64,000 bases of DNA from Myxococcales bacterium 68-20 (lineage in GTDB: Bacteria; Myxococcota_A; Polyangia; Polyangiales; Polyangiaceae), in the NCBI GenBank assembly GCA_001899635.1, contig MKVQ01000017.1:89010-153009 (forward strand). The letters are read 5' to 3'. The notes beneath the pieces were generated by a model. The model saw only the letters and a program-made list of their open reading frames with translations, did not search any database and was not told the origin of the DNA. This document shows positions 50,506 through 59,937 of the stretch, piece after piece. The translations under genes were made by a program, and so were the position numbers. Position 1 is the stretch's first letter. Each line of letters starts with the position of its first letter.

Positions 50506-51764
50506 GCGAAGGAGGGCGCGAGACGGGCGTCGCCGAACATCTGTTCCGTCACGAGGCGGGACGGATCACGGCGGCGCTCGTCCGCGTGCTCGGGCTCCAC
50601 AACCTCGATCTCGCGGAGGAGGTCACGCAGGACACGCTGCTGCGCGCGCTCGAGGTCTGGCAGCTCGGAGTCCCCGATGATCCCGCCGGATGGCTGATCC
50701 GCGTCGCGCGGAATCGCGCCATCGACGTGATCCGGCGCGAGCGTGCGTTTCGTCGGTTCGCGCCCGATCTGACGCGTCTCCTCGAGAGCGAGTGGATGCT
50801 CGCCCCCACCGTCGACGACGCGTTCTTCGCGCACGAGATCCGCGACGCCCAGCTCTGCGTGATGTTCTGCTGCGCCCATCCGAGCTTGCCGCCGCCGGCG
50901 CAGGTCGCCGTCATGCTCAAGACGCTCTGTGGCTTCAGCGTCGGCGAGATCGCGCACGCCTTTCTCGTGCCCGAGACGACGATCGAGAAGCGCCTTTCGC
51001 GAGCGTATGCCGAGCTCCGGACGCATCGGAACTTCCTCGACGCCGTCACCGGACCGCATGTCCCCGAGCGCCTCGCGTCGGTGCACGCGTCGCTCTACCT
51101 GCTCTTCAACGAGGGCTACCACGGAAGCCATCCCGAACATGCCGTGCGCGAGGAGCTCTGCGGCGAGGCCATGCGGCTCTGCGCGCTGCTCGCGGAACAT
51201 CCGGCCGGCGATGTTCCTCGCACGCACGCACTCTTCGCGCTCTTCTGCTTTCACGCCGTGCGGCTCGGCACGCGGACCGATGCCTCCGGCGCCCTGCAGT
51301 TGCTCGCCGAACAAGATCGCTCGCGATGGGACCGAGCGCTCATCGCCCGCGGTGAAGCGAGCCTTTCCCGCGCATCGACCGGTAACGAGCTCAGCGCCTA
51401 TCACGTCGAGGCCGCGATCGCTGCCTGCCATGCCACCGCGGCGAGCTTTGCCGATACCGACTGGCGGTCGATCGTGAATCTCTATGACGTGCTGCTTCGG
51501 ATTCGGCCGTCGGCCGTCGTCGCGCTCAATCGAGCGATTGCGGTCGGCTACGCCGATGGCCCCGCCTTCGGGCTCGACGCGATCGATGCGCTTGCCCGTG
51601 AGACATCGCTCGCCGCCTATCCGTTTCTCGATGCCGCGCGCGGAGACTTCCTGCGCGCCCTTGGACGGACGGCTGAAGCGCACGCGTCATTCGAGCGCGC
51701 GATCGCACGTGCACGCAACGACGCCGAGCGCGAGCTGCTCGCGCGAAAGCTGCGCGGTGGGTAG
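50502..51764 (+). CDS. ECF42-type sigma factor with TPR-like C-terminus
   Basis: A 420-residue sigma factor. Regions 2 and 4 occupy about 1-180 (NLDLAEEVTQDTLLRALEVW, FSVGEIAHAFLVPETTIEKR). The rest is the long helical C-terminal domain characteristic of the ECF42 group (ASLYLLFNEGYHGSHP, AYHVEAAIAACHATAASFAD, LNRAIAVGYADG), which contains TPR-like repeats and replaces an anti-sigma factor as the control element. GTG start overlaps the YCII stop, fixing the pair as one operon. Confidence 0.93.
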   Translation: MSEGGRETGVAEHLFRHEAGRITAALVRVLGLHNLDLAEEVTQDTLLRALEVWQLGVPDDPAGWLIRVARNRAIDVIRRERAFRRFAPDLTRLLESEWMLAPTVDDAFFAHEIRDAQLCVMFCCAHPSLPPPAQVAVMLKTLCGFSVGEIAHAFLVPETTIEKRLSRAYAELRTHRNFLDAVTGPHVPERLASVHASLYLLFNEGYHGSHPEHAVREELCGEAMRLCALLAEHPAGDVPRTHALFALFCFHAVRLGTRTDASGALQLLAEQDRSRWDRALIARGEASLSRASTGNELSAYHVEAAIAACHATAASFADTDWRSIVNLYDVLLRIRPSAVVALNRAIAVGYADGPAFGLDAIDALARETSLAAYPFLDAARGDFLRALGRTAEAHASFERAIARARNDAERELLARKLRGG

Positions 51765-51968
51765 GTCGACGACGCTGCGTCGTTCAGAGCGGTGCCGTTC
51801 GTTCGCTCCAGGAGGAGCCCAATGAGGCCGGTGGGTTCCGCTCTGGCTGATGATTCGGCGGGGGCAGCAGGAGGACCGCCGCCGCCGTCGCGAAGCGGAC
51901 TTCGACGCCTCGCGAATGTCCTCGGCGAGCTCGGGACTCGACAGAGAGGTGAAGACGAGCGCGGATCG

Positions 51969-53180
51969 TTACGGTGGGAGCAGGCCGGCGGCGGCCGAAG
52001 CGGTCTTGGTGGCGCGACCGCCGCGCAGGACACGCGCGACGCGTGGGTCGGATCGAGTGCGTCGCAGCCCGGCCTGGGCACTCACGGCTTTCGGGGCGAC
52101 TCCCAGCTTGAGCGCCGCGAGCAAATGGCCAACGCTCACCTCCTCGTCCCCGAGCTCCTCGAACAGGCACGCCGCGTTGAATCGCACGAAGCGATCTCTC
52201 GGATAGGCGGAAGTGGCCAGCGACAGAAGGCGTCGCTGCACATCGCCCGCGGGAGGCGCCGGATTGTTCGCGGCGAGAGCGCTGTAGAGCGCGCATGCCA
52301 TGTCCGGCGCTCCAAGCTCGACGGATCGCCCATCTGCACACTCCACGACAAACTCGAAGAGCGACACCGCAAGGGCGCAGTCGCCATCGTAGGCGCACGA
52401 GCGCGCCACGAGGCTTACTTGGCCGGCCAGATGCTTCATCTGGTGCATGTGAGGTCGTGCCCATGCGAGCACCTCTCGCGCCCGCGCGCGGGACTTGGCG
52501 TCCACACCGGTGTGGAGCTGCTCGATCGCGCTCACGACGAGCGACGCCGCGATCTCATAGCTCGGTGGCGCTTGGCGAATCAGGACGGCGCCGCATTTCC
52601 AGATGTTGCGCTGGACGGCTTTGTCGGACCGGTTGAATCTCGCTGTCGCAACCGCGTTTGCGAAGGCACTCGGGCCAAGGCGCGATACTGCCGCGGCGAG
52701 GGCGCGCGCGTCACCGTCGAGCAGAGCACGCACCGTCGCGATCCGCTCGCGCTCGTCGTTCTGTCGTGTCGATCGTGCGTCGCTCGTCCAAAGACCTTGG
52801 CACTCTTTCCAGAATGCCGTCGCCTCGCGACGAAGGCGCCGGCAAGCCGCATCGAGCTTGCGGGGTAGCTCGGTGATCCCGACCGTCGACGGGATCCTCG
52901 AGACGGTCTTCGTGGCCTTCTCGCTGCGCCAAGTTCCCAACTTCGAACCTGGCGGCAGGCTGAAGATGTCGAGCGTCAGCCCCGTCCGCAAGCGCACGTC
53001 GACGTGAACGACGTTCACCTGGCCATCGTCAGCTCGGCGATAGCTCGGAAAGCTCCCAGAGAAGCCCAGTTCGCGCAGCACAGGATCGAGAGCCTTCTTG
53101 GCCGCGCCCCTGGCGGCACGTGTCCACGCGGCCCCCGCGCCTGCGCCGGGCACACGAGCGGCGGTGTTCGATCGAGTCAT
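51969..53180 (-). CDS. Hypothetical protein, DUF4304-like N-terminus
   Basis: A 403-residue cytosolic protein. The N-terminal 110 residues (ALDPVLRELGFSGSFPSYRR, VNVVHVDVRLRTGLTLDIF) resemble DUF4304. The remainder is helical and repeat-like (LGAPDMACALYSALAANNPA, DRFVRFNAACLFEELGDEEV), similar to TPR or HEAT arrays. No catalytic motif. It is convergent with the sigma-factor operon and stands alone; function unknown. Confidence 0.72.
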   Translation of the reverse strand: MTRSNTAARVPGAGAGAAWTRAARGAAKKALDPVLRELGFSGSFPSYRRADDGQVNVVHVDVRLRTGLTLDIFSLPPGSKLGTWRSEKATKTVSRIPSTVGITELPRKLDAACRRLRREATAFWKECQGLWTSDARSTRQNDERERIATVRALLDGDARALAAAVSRLGPSAFANAVATARFNRSDKAVQRNIWKCGAVLIRQAPPSYEIAASLVVSAIEQLHTGVDAKSRARAREVLAWARPHMHQMKHLAGQVSLVARSCAYDGDCALAVSLFEFVVECADGRSVELGAPDMACALYSALAANNPAPPAGDVQRRLLSLATSAYPRDRFVRFNAACLFEELGDEEVSVGHLLAALKLGVAPKAVSAQAGLRRTRSDPRVARVLRGGRATKTASAAAGLLPP

Positions 53181-53273
53181 CTCGTAGATTGGACCACGCC
53201 GCTCGTCTTCGAGTCACCCCAGGACGGGCCTCCGGGACGGGGCTCCGCAGCGGGCGCCTGCTACGCTCGATGC

Positions 53274-53453
53274 ATGAGCGCTGCACGTCTTCGCTTGCTG
53301 ATGCTTCTGGCGCTGAGCGCCGTCGCGAGCTGCAGCCGCCCGCTGAACCTCGTGCCCTCGAGCCGCGAGATCTGCGAACGAGACTGCCGGCAGCCGTACT
53401 ACCGAACGTGGGCCGAGGTCGATCGCTGCCTCAAGAGGTGCGAACCGCATTGA
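53274..53453 (+). CDS. Small Cys-containing lipoprotein
   Basis: A 59-residue protein with a lipoprotein signal (LLMLLALSAVASC) and a short mature part with four Cys in two CxxxC pairs (EICERDCRQPYY, RCLKRC), suggesting two disulfides. Many myxobacteria encode such mini-lipoproteins. No clear ribosome site was seen. Confidence 0.6.
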   Translation: MSAARLRLLMLLALSAVASCSRPLNLVPSSREICERDCRQPYYRTWAEVDRCLKRCEPH

Positions 53454-53653
53454 AAGACGTACCGCGCTCGAGGAATGCCGACGCTGACCACGTTCAATCG
53501 ATGCGGACGCCGCCCCCTGCCGCGGGCCTGAGCGATAACGCTCACTCGGAGCTTCCATCGTGAAAGAGAGGCACGCATCGGCGCGTGGGTGCGGGCCTCT
53601 TGTTCGTTCTTGTGACTTCGTAGCCGCAGAGCTTGAAAAAAGTTCTCCGGGGA

Positions 53654-53680
53654 TGTCGATTCGGTCCGCGCTCGGACGCC
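53654..53680 (+). promoter_or_regulatory. ECF42-type promoter candidate, second module
   Basis: TGTCGA (53654-53659), 17 bp, then CGCC (53677-53680), 44 bp before the second YCII gene. The -35 fits the reported ECF42 motif exactly; the -10 has one mismatch. Same 17-bp spacing as at the first module. Confidence 0.55.
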
Positions 53681-53724
53681 ATACCGATGGACCGAACGAT
53701 GGTCCCCGAAGAAGGAGACGACAC

Positions 53725-54087
53725 ATGCGCTACATGGTTCTCATCGGGCACGACGAAAAAGGCGGCAACAACATGACCAAGGAGGAGCACGGGGCGCTCT
53801 TCGCCGCCTACAAGAAGTACCAGGACGAGCTCCGCAAGGCAGGCGTGCTCCTGGGAGGCGACCCGCTGCAGCCGAGCTCCGGCGGAGCGCGGATCACCCT
53901 CGCGGACGGCAAGCGCAAGGTGGTGGACGGGCCGTTCAGCGAGTCCAAGGAGATCATCGGCGGCTATTTCCTCATCGAGGCGAAGTCCAAAGCCGAGGCG
54001 CTGGAGTGGGCTGCCCGCTGCCCGGCCGCGAACCTCGACTCATGGAGCTACGTCGAGGTGCGCGAGATCCAGGTCCTTCCTTCCTGA
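53725..54087 (+). CDS. YCII (DGPF) domain protein, second copy
   Basis: A 120-residue YCII protein: MRYMVLIGHDE, GVLLGGDPLQPSS, and VDGPFSESKEIIGGYFLIEA with the DGPF signature. AAGGAG ends 7 nt before ATG 53725, which rules out the longer upstream frame. It differs clearly from the first YCII protein (start, spacing, ending), so the two modules are not a recent duplication. The partner sigma gene follows after 43 bp. Confidence 0.9.
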   Translation: MRYMVLIGHDEKGGNNMTKEEHGALFAAYKKYQDELRKAGVLLGGDPLQPSSGGARITLADGKRKVVDGPFSESKEIIGGYFLIEAKSKAEALEWAARCPAANLDSWSYVEVREIQVLPS

Positions 54088-54130
54088 CGCGAGCTGACTC
54101 GAGGTCGCGACAGTGCTTTGATCGGGAGCC

Positions 54131-55423
54131 ATGTCGGCTCGCGAGCCTCGCAACGTCGTCTCCGCGATCTGGCGGATCGAATCGGCGAAGCTCATCGCCA
54201 TGCTGGCGAGGATGATCAAGAGCGTCGACCTGGCGGAGGAAATCGCTCAAGAAGTGTTCATCGATGCGCTGACGCGATGGGAAACGTCGGGGGTGCCCGA
54301 CAATCCGGGCGGCTGGCTCATGACGGCCGCCAAGCATCGCGCAGTCGATGTCCTCCGCCATGCTCGACGTGCCGAACGGAAACACGACCAGCTGGCGCAA
54401 GAGGTCGAGACCACGCTCGCTGCGGACTTCGACGAGGCGCTCGACGACGTCGTCGGTGACGATCTCCTGCGCCTCGTCTTCGTCGCGTGCCACCCCGTTC
54501 TGTCACAGGAAGGGCGTGTCGCGCTGACGCTCCGCTTGCTGGGCGGCCTCACCACCGACGAGGTTGCGCGCGCGTTCCTCGTTCCCGAGTCGACGATCGC
54601 GCAGCGGATCACCCGCGCCAAGCGCACGCTGGCCGAAAAGAACGTCCCTTTCGAGCTTCCACGACCCGAGGATCTGGCCGCGCGTCTCGAGTCGGTCCTG
54701 GAAGTCATCTATCTGGTGTTCAACGAAGGCTACTTGGCGACGACGGGCGACGACTGGATGCGCCCCGCCCTCTGCGAGGACGCGCTCCGCCTGGGACGCA
54801 TCCTCGCGGAGCTCGTTTCCGAGTCGGAGGTTCATGGCCTGCTTTCGCTCATGGAGATCCAGGCGTCGCGCGCGCGTGCGCGCGTGAGCCCCGATGGAGA
54901 GGCCGTGCTCCTCCCCGATCAGGACCGAACGCTATGGGATCCCTTGCTCGTGAGGCGCGGGCTCGACGGTCTCGCTCGCGCCGACGCGTTCGTGCGCGAG
55001 CGCCCGGGACCGTATTTCCTCCAGGCGGCCATCGCTGCCTGCCATGCGCGCGCGAAAAGTGCCGCGGACACCGACTGGGCACGCATTGCCGCCCTCTACG
55101 ACGCCCTCCTTCAGGTTGCTCCGTCACCGGTCGTGGAGCTGAATCGTGCCGTCGCCCTCGGGATGGCATTCGGCCCGGAGGTCGGTCTGGCCGTCGCCGA
55201 TCCGCTCACGAACGATCCAGCCCTCCGCGACTACCCTTTCCTGCCCAGCGTACGCGCCGACTTCCTCGCCAAACTCGGACGCTTCGCCGACGCGAAAACC
55301 GAGGTCGAGCGGGCGGCGGCTCTCACCAAGAACGCCCGCGAGCGCACGCTGCTCCTCGAGCGAGCCGCTTCGTACGCGCAAAGCGACGAGGAGCGAGGCT
55401 CCACCAATTCGCCACCGTCGTGA
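54131..55423 (+). CDS. ECF42-type sigma factor, second copy
   Basis: A 430-residue sigma factor with the same plan as the one 3.6 kb to the left: regions 2 and 4 at about 1-180 (VDLAEEIAQEVFIDALTRWE, TTDEVARAFLVPESTIAQRI), then the ECF42 C-terminal helical domain (VIYLVFNEGYLATTGDDW, AAIAACHARAKSAADTDWAR, LNRAVALGMAFG). It is expected to switch on its own operon and a small set of targets. Confidence 0.93.
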   Translation: MSAREPRNVVSAIWRIESAKLIAMLARMIKSVDLAEEIAQEVFIDALTRWETSGVPDNPGGWLMTAAKHRAVDVLRHARRAERKHDQLAQEVETTLAADFDEALDDVVGDDLLRLVFVACHPVLSQEGRVALTLRLLGGLTTDEVARAFLVPESTIAQRITRAKRTLAEKNVPFELPRPEDLAARLESVLEVIYLVFNEGYLATTGDDWMRPALCEDALRLGRILAELVSESEVHGLLSLMEIQASRARARVSPDGEAVLLPDQDRTLWDPLLVRRGLDGLARADAFVRERPGPYFLQAAIAACHARAKSAADTDWARIAALYDALLQVAPSPVVELNRAVALGMAFGPEVGLAVADPLTNDPALRDYPFLPSVRADFLAKLGRFADAKTEVERAAALTKNARERTLLLERAASYAQSDEERGSTNSPPS

Positions 55424-55535
55424 GGCCAGAAGTCGCGCGTCACGGAACGTTCTTGTAGAGGAGCCTTCGGTCTCGCAGCCACCGCCCACCAGGTAACGTG
55501 GCGACCGCCGCTCGTCCCGGTTCGTTCGTGCGTTG

Positions 55536-55562
55536 AAGTGTACGATACCGTACCGTACACTT
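55536..55562. promoter_or_regulatory. TetR operator, 9-bp arms
   Basis: AAGTGTACG (55536-55544) and CGTACACTT (55554-55562) form a perfect inverted repeat around ATACCGTAC, ending 5 bp before the TetR ATG. Binding here would block both the promoter region and ribosome access, giving tight self-repression of the monooxygenase operon. Confidence 0.85.
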
Positions 55563-55567
55563 CGGAA

Positions 55568-56164
55568 ATGGCACGCGGTAAGCCGAGGGAAGACGCCATC
55601 CTCTCCGCCGCGCTCGCGGAGCTGATGGCCCGCGGGTATGAGGCGATGACGATCGACGACGTCGCGGCGCGGGCGCACGCGAGCAAGGCGACGATCTACC
55701 GCCGCTGGAGGAACAAGGCCGATCTGGTCAAGGCGACGCTCGACGCGCTCGATGCCCGCGACAATGCGGCAATCCCGGAGACGGGCGCGCTCCGGTCGGA
55801 CCTCCTCGCCGTGATGGCCGCGATCCGACGCAAGGCGACGGCCCCGTACATGACGATGATCCAGGACCTCGTCCTCGCGTCGAAGCGCGACGCCGTGCTC
55901 GCCGAAGCGCTCCGCGGCCATATCGAGAATGAGGAGCTCTCGCCCTTTCACGAGGTGCTCGGTCGGCACTTCGCGAAGCGCGAGGTCGACTTCGATCTGG
56001 TGCACGACGTGGCCGAGGCGATGGTCCTCCGGCGGCTCTACACCGGCGGCGCGCTCGACGCCGCGTTCGGCATGCGCGTGGTCGATCGCTTACTGCTTCC
56101 GCTGCTGAACGAGAAAGTGAACCTGGTGAAGGGGAAATCGAAGCGAGGGAGGGATCGCAAATGA
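55568..56164 (+). CDS. TetR-family regulator of the monooxygenase operon
   Basis: A 198-residue TetR protein with helix-turn-helix GYEAMTIDDVAARAHASKAT, IYRRWRNKADLV. The C-terminal domain resembles the AcrR-type TetR_C group. ATG at 55568 is chosen because an ATG-lacking 10-residue extension upstream would cover the operator. Its stop overlaps the monooxygenase start (ATGA), so both are made from one mRNA. Confidence 0.93.
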   Translation: MARGKPREDAILSAALAELMARGYEAMTIDDVAARAHASKATIYRRWRNKADLVKATLDALDARDNAAIPETGALRSDLLAVMAAIRRKATAPYMTMIQDLVLASKRDAVLAEALRGHIENEELSPFHEVLGRHFAKREVDFDLVHDVAEAMVLRRLYTGGALDAAFGMRVVDRLLLPLLNEKVNLVKGKSKRGRDRK

Positions 56165-57624
56165 AACGAATCGGAGTGCTGATCGTCGGTGCGGGACCGA
56201 CTGGCTTGACGCTGGCCTGCGATCTGGCGCGCCGTGGGGTCGCGTTTCGGATCGTCGAGAAGGCGCCTCAGCTGTTCATCGGCTCGCGGGCGAAGGGACT
56301 CCAGCCCCGCACGCTCGAGGTGTTCGACGATCTCGGCGTGATCGATGCGGTCAAGGGCGGCGGCGCGCCGTTTCCGCCGTTCCGCCTGTATTCGGGGCGC
56401 GAGATCGTCTGGGAGCGAAGCCTCGAGGAGATGCTGCGCCTTCCCCCCGCGGCGCCGCGCCGCGACGCGCCCCATCCACGCACGTGGCTGATCCCGCAGT
56501 GGCGCACGGACGCGATCCTCCATGACCGTCTGGTCGCCCTCGGTGGCCACGTCGAAACGTCGACCGCGCTCGAAGGCCTCGTTCAGGAGGACGGCGGCGT
56601 CGTCGCGACGATCGTTCGCGACGGCGTAGCGGAGACGATCCTAGCCGACTGGGTCGTGGGCGCGGACGGCGGGCGGAGCTTCGTCCGCAAGGCCGCCGGC
56701 TTCACGTTCGAAGGCGAGACCAACACCGAGGAGCACACGCTGATCGGCGACGTGCGGGTGAAGGGGCTCCAGGGCGAGGCGTGTCACATCCTCACGAAGG
56801 CCGGCGACGTCGCGAGCCGCTTCTCTCTCTGGAACCTTCCGCAGAGCGAGCACTATCAGCTCGTGGTGACGATGGCGGCCGGGGACACGCCAGAGCTCAC
56901 ATTGGGTTCGGTCCGCGCGCTCCTCGCTGAGCGGAGCGGGCGAACGGACATCGAGCTCGACGACCTTCGCTGGATCTCGCTTTACCGCATCAACGTGCGC
57001 ATGGTCGATCGCCTGCGGATCGGTCGCGTCTTGCTCGCCGGGGACGCAGCGCACGTACACTCGTCGGCGGGCGGCCAAGGCCTCAACACCGGCGTGCAGG
57101 ACGCCTACAACCTCGGCTGGAAGCTCGCGGCGGCATCGCAGAGCCCTCGAGGCGAGGCGCTGATCGACACCTACGACGAGGAGCGCCTCCCCGTCGCCGC
57201 GCACGTGCTCGGCTTGACCTCGAAGCTTCATCGCGCCGGGTTCCAGCCGCCGCCATCGTGGTCGGCCTCGTCGATCGATCAGCTCGACATCTCGTACCGA
57301 TCGTCGTCGTTGGCATTCGACGATCGCACCTGCGCAAGCCGCCTCGCCGCGGGCGACCGCGCACCGGACGCCGTCCTCCCCGGCGGAGGGCGCGTGTTCG
57401 ACGTCCTTCTTCGCGGTCCGCACTTCTCGGTGCTCGCGTTCGGCGAACGTCCTCTGGCTTCGCTCGGCGCCGTCCGGGTCGAGCGCATCCGTGAGCCGCT
57501 GGAGCCCTACGGCGTGAGCGAGGGCTTCGTCGTCGTGCGGCCCGACGGCCACGTCGGAGCGATCTCCTCCTCGGCGGTTGCGATCCGAGACTACCTCGAG
57601 CGGGTCGGCGCGCTTCCCGTGTGA
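56161..57624 (+). CDS. FAD-dependent aromatic monooxygenase
   Basis: A 487-residue class A flavin monooxygenase of the PheA/TfdB and rifampicin-monooxygenase type. FAD motifs are GAGPTG (10-15), the DG motif GADGGRSFVR (169-170), and GDAAHVHSSAGGQGLNTGVQ (GD at 294-295). It hydroxylates an aromatic or antibiotic-like substrate with NAD(P)H and O2. Control by a TetR repressor is usual for drug- or phenol-inducible members. A C-terminal thioredoxin-like part (ALPVFD-like end) is short here. Confidence 0.93.
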   Translation: MKRIGVLIVGAGPTGLTLACDLARRGVAFRIVEKAPQLFIGSRAKGLQPRTLEVFDDLGVIDAVKGGGAPFPPFRLYSGREIVWERSLEEMLRLPPAAPRRDAPHPRTWLIPQWRTDAILHDRLVALGGHVETSTALEGLVQEDGGVVATIVRDGVAETILADWVVGADGGRSFVRKAAGFTFEGETNTEEHTLIGDVRVKGLQGEACHILTKAGDVASRFSLWNLPQSEHYQLVVTMAAGDTPELTLGSVRALLAERSGRTDIELDDLRWISLYRINVRMVDRLRIGRVLLAGDAAHVHSSAGGQGLNTGVQDAYNLGWKLAAASQSPRGEALIDTYDEERLPVAAHVLGLTSKLHRAGFQPPPSWSASSIDQLDISYRSSSLAFDDRTCASRLAAGDRAPDAVLPGGGRVFDVLLRGPHFSVLAFGERPLASLGAVRVERIREPLEPYGVSEGFVVVRPDGHVGAISSSAVAIRDYLERVGALPV

Positions 57625-57642
57625 GGCCGCGCGAGCCCTCGC

Positions 57643-59937
57643 TCAATCGATGCAGACGCCGAACACCGCCGCTGGCTCTTCGCCAGGGGCGTGGACGGCA
57701 ACGCGTGTGTCGCGAAAGCTCGGGTCACCCGCGATCCGCGCCGCGATCGGTGACACGACACGCTCTTCGATCAGGCGTCGGAGCGGCCGCGCTCCGCGCG
57801 TTGGATGGTAGCCGAGCTCGGCAAGGCGGCTCCGCGCAGCAGGCGTCGCATGGAGGCGAAGGTTGCGGCGAACGAGTCCGGTTCGTTTCGCGGCGGCTGC
57901 GAGCTCGAGGTCGACGATGCGTTCGACATCGGCGGACGCGAGCGCGCGGAAGGCGAGGACCTGATCGATCCGATTGTAGAGCTCGGGGCGGAAGTGCGCG
58001 CGCACCTTGCGGGCGAAGTCACCTCCCGCGGCTTCACCGAAGCCGGCCGGACGTGCATCGGTCACGCCGAGGTTCGACGTCATCACGATCAACGTCGTCC
58101 GGAAGTCGACGAAGCGCCCGCTCTCGTCGGTGAGGCGGCCTTCGCCGAGGACGCCGAGGAGGAGATCGAATACCTCGGGGTGTGCCTTCTCGATCTCGTC
58201 GAAGAGCACGAGCGAGAGCGGCTGCTCGCGCACGCGGGTCGCGAGGCTCGCCGCTCCAGCGCGGGCGCTCGTGAGGCGCATCGCGGATCCGGGCAGCATG
58301 TATTCGCTCATGTCGAGCCGGATCATCCATTCCTCACCGCCGAACGTCGTGCGGGCGAGCTGCTTGGCGAGCTCGGTCTTGCCGACGCCGGTCGGGCCGA
58401 CGAAGAGGAGCGTGCCGCACGGCCGCTCGGGATCGACGAGGTTCGCCTTGAAGCGCGCGAGCACGCGGCCGCAAGCATCGCAGGCCGCGTCCTGCCCGAT
58501 GACGCGCGCCTTCAGGAGCGCAGCAAGGTCTTGCGCGCTCGCGGAGATGTCGTCCGAGAGGAGCGTCAGCGGGACGCCGGAGTAGCGCGCATACGCGGCG
58601 GAGACATCGCGCGGGAAGAACGTGCGCGCAGGTGCCGAGCCTTCCGCGGCGGGGAGCGTCGTGCCGCGCGCGTCGGTCGCGAGCCAATCGATGAACCGGA
58701 CGGCTTTGCCCGGAAAGGCCACGCCGCGTTCGAGCGCGCCGAGGTGGCGCACGAGACGCTTCATCGCCGAGGGATGCAGATCGAGCGAGCGCCGTCGCGC
58801 ATAGGCGAGCCCGAGGGCGACGATCGCCGTGGGCGGCGACTCGTCGACGCGGACGATCGTGAAGCGCTGGATGAACGAAGGACGCGTCCGGCGAGCCCGC
58901 TCGAGCTCCTCCTGGGTGCACTCGGCGAGGATCCGCAGCTCACCGCCGTCCATCGCAGGCTCGAGGAACTCGGCAATGCTCGCGCCGTCCGGTTGCGGCT
59001 CGAGCAGACCACCAAGCTCGTTGGCGTGGAGGTAGTCGCCGTCGTCGGTCAGCTCCTTCACGAGCGCGAGGCAGCGCTCTTGCCACATGCCGAGGTAGAT
59101 CATCCCGGCGATGATCCGGTCCTTCGATGTGCTGTAGATGCGTGGCGGCGTCGCGCCGGTCTTGCGTGCCGCCAGATGGTGAAAGGCGATGCGCCGGACG
59201 AGCGCCGACTTGCCGGCTCCGGGCGGTCCCACGAGCAAGATGGACGGCGGTCGCGCTCCGAGCGTCCACGACTTCATCTTCTCGAACGACAGCGACTCAC
59301 CGATGACGGGCGCGAGCTTGCCTCGCGATGCACGATCGACAAGCTCGTCGGAGACGCGGACGAGCTCGGTGTGGGGGTCTTCCTCGCGCTTCCAGGCTGC
59401 AGAGGAAGCCGGGCGAAGGAGGATCGATGGGGACCACTCCGTGACGTATTCGCTCCCCAGCTGCCGGAAGTCGTAGATCCAGCGCGGGTTCTCGCCGAGC
59501 AGGATCGTGCTCACCGCATGACGCAGGATCTCGGGGGCGAGCGAGAGATCCTCAACCACGAACCAGCCGCCGAAGCGCGGCAGCGTCACGCGGTAACCGC
59601 CACCTTCGATCGGGCAATACGCGTACGTGAGGACGAGCGGGACCTCCTTCTTGCCGATCACGGGGCGCTTCTTGATCGACGACATCGGGTGGACGTCGAC
59701 GCGGATCTTCTCGGAGCGGAAGCTCTCGTCCCACAGGTACCGATCGATCGAGTCCTGCCCGTCGATCTGCATCGCCTCGAGCTTGGCCTCCAGCTCCGCG
59801 AGAACGTCTTCCATCGTGGCGCCGAACGCCGAGGGCGGCGGTCGATCGAACGGTCCGTCCCAGGTGCGAAGGAGGGTACCGATGCGCCAGCCGTTCTCGT
59901 CGACGACGACGTGCACGCGGAGCGACTTCTTGCTCAT
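57643..59937 (-). CDS. ClpB-shaped double AAA+ ATPase, non-Clp N-terminus
   Basis: A 764-residue protein. Residues 1-175 are not a Clp N domain and are unrecognised. D1 (about 190-430) has Walker A GPPGAGKS (237-244), no good Walker B, and the sensor/Arg-finger-like stretch AECTQEELERARRTRPSFIQ. D2 (about 475-740) is complete: GPTGVGKT (514-521), LFDE (578-581), MTSNLG (Asn622), Arg656 in LYNRID and sensor-2 GARPLRR. The pore-loop region between the DMSEY motif and D2 Walker B lacks GYVG. D1 is probably structural. It starts inside the stop of the larger ClpB-like gene (ATGA). Confidence 0.85.
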   Translation of the reverse strand: MSKKSLRVHVVVDENGWRIGTLLRTWDGPFDRPPPSAFGATMEDVLAELEAKLEAMQIDGQDSIDRYLWDESFRSEKIRVDVHPMSSIKKRPVIGKKEVPLVLTYAYCPIEGGGYRVTLPRFGGWFVVEDLSLAPEILRHAVSTILLGENPRWIYDFRQLGSEYVTEWSPSILLRPASSAAWKREEDPHTELVRVSDELVDRASRGKLAPVIGESLSFEKMKSWTLGARPPSILLVGPPGAGKSALVRRIAFHHLAARKTGATPPRIYSTSKDRIIAGMIYLGMWQERCLALVKELTDDGDYLHANELGGLLEPQPDGASIAEFLEPAMDGGELRILAECTQEELERARRTRPSFIQRFTIVRVDESPPTAIVALGLAYARRRSLDLHPSAMKRLVRHLGALERGVAFPGKAVRFIDWLATDARGTTLPAAEGSAPARTFFPRDVSAAYARYSGVPLTLLSDDISASAQDLAALLKARVIGQDAACDACGRVLARFKANLVDPERPCGTLLFVGPTGVGKTELAKQLARTTFGGEEWMIRLDMSEYMLPGSAMRLTSARAGAASLATRVREQPLSLVLFDEIEKAHPEVFDLLLGVLGEGRLTDESGRFVDFRTTLIVMTSNLGVTDARPAGFGEAAGGDFARKVRAHFRPELYNRIDQVLAFRALASADVERIVDLELAAAAKRTGLVRRNLRLHATPAARSRLAELGYHPTRGARPLRRLIEERVVSPIAARIAGDPSFRDTRVAVHAPGEEPAAVFGVCID

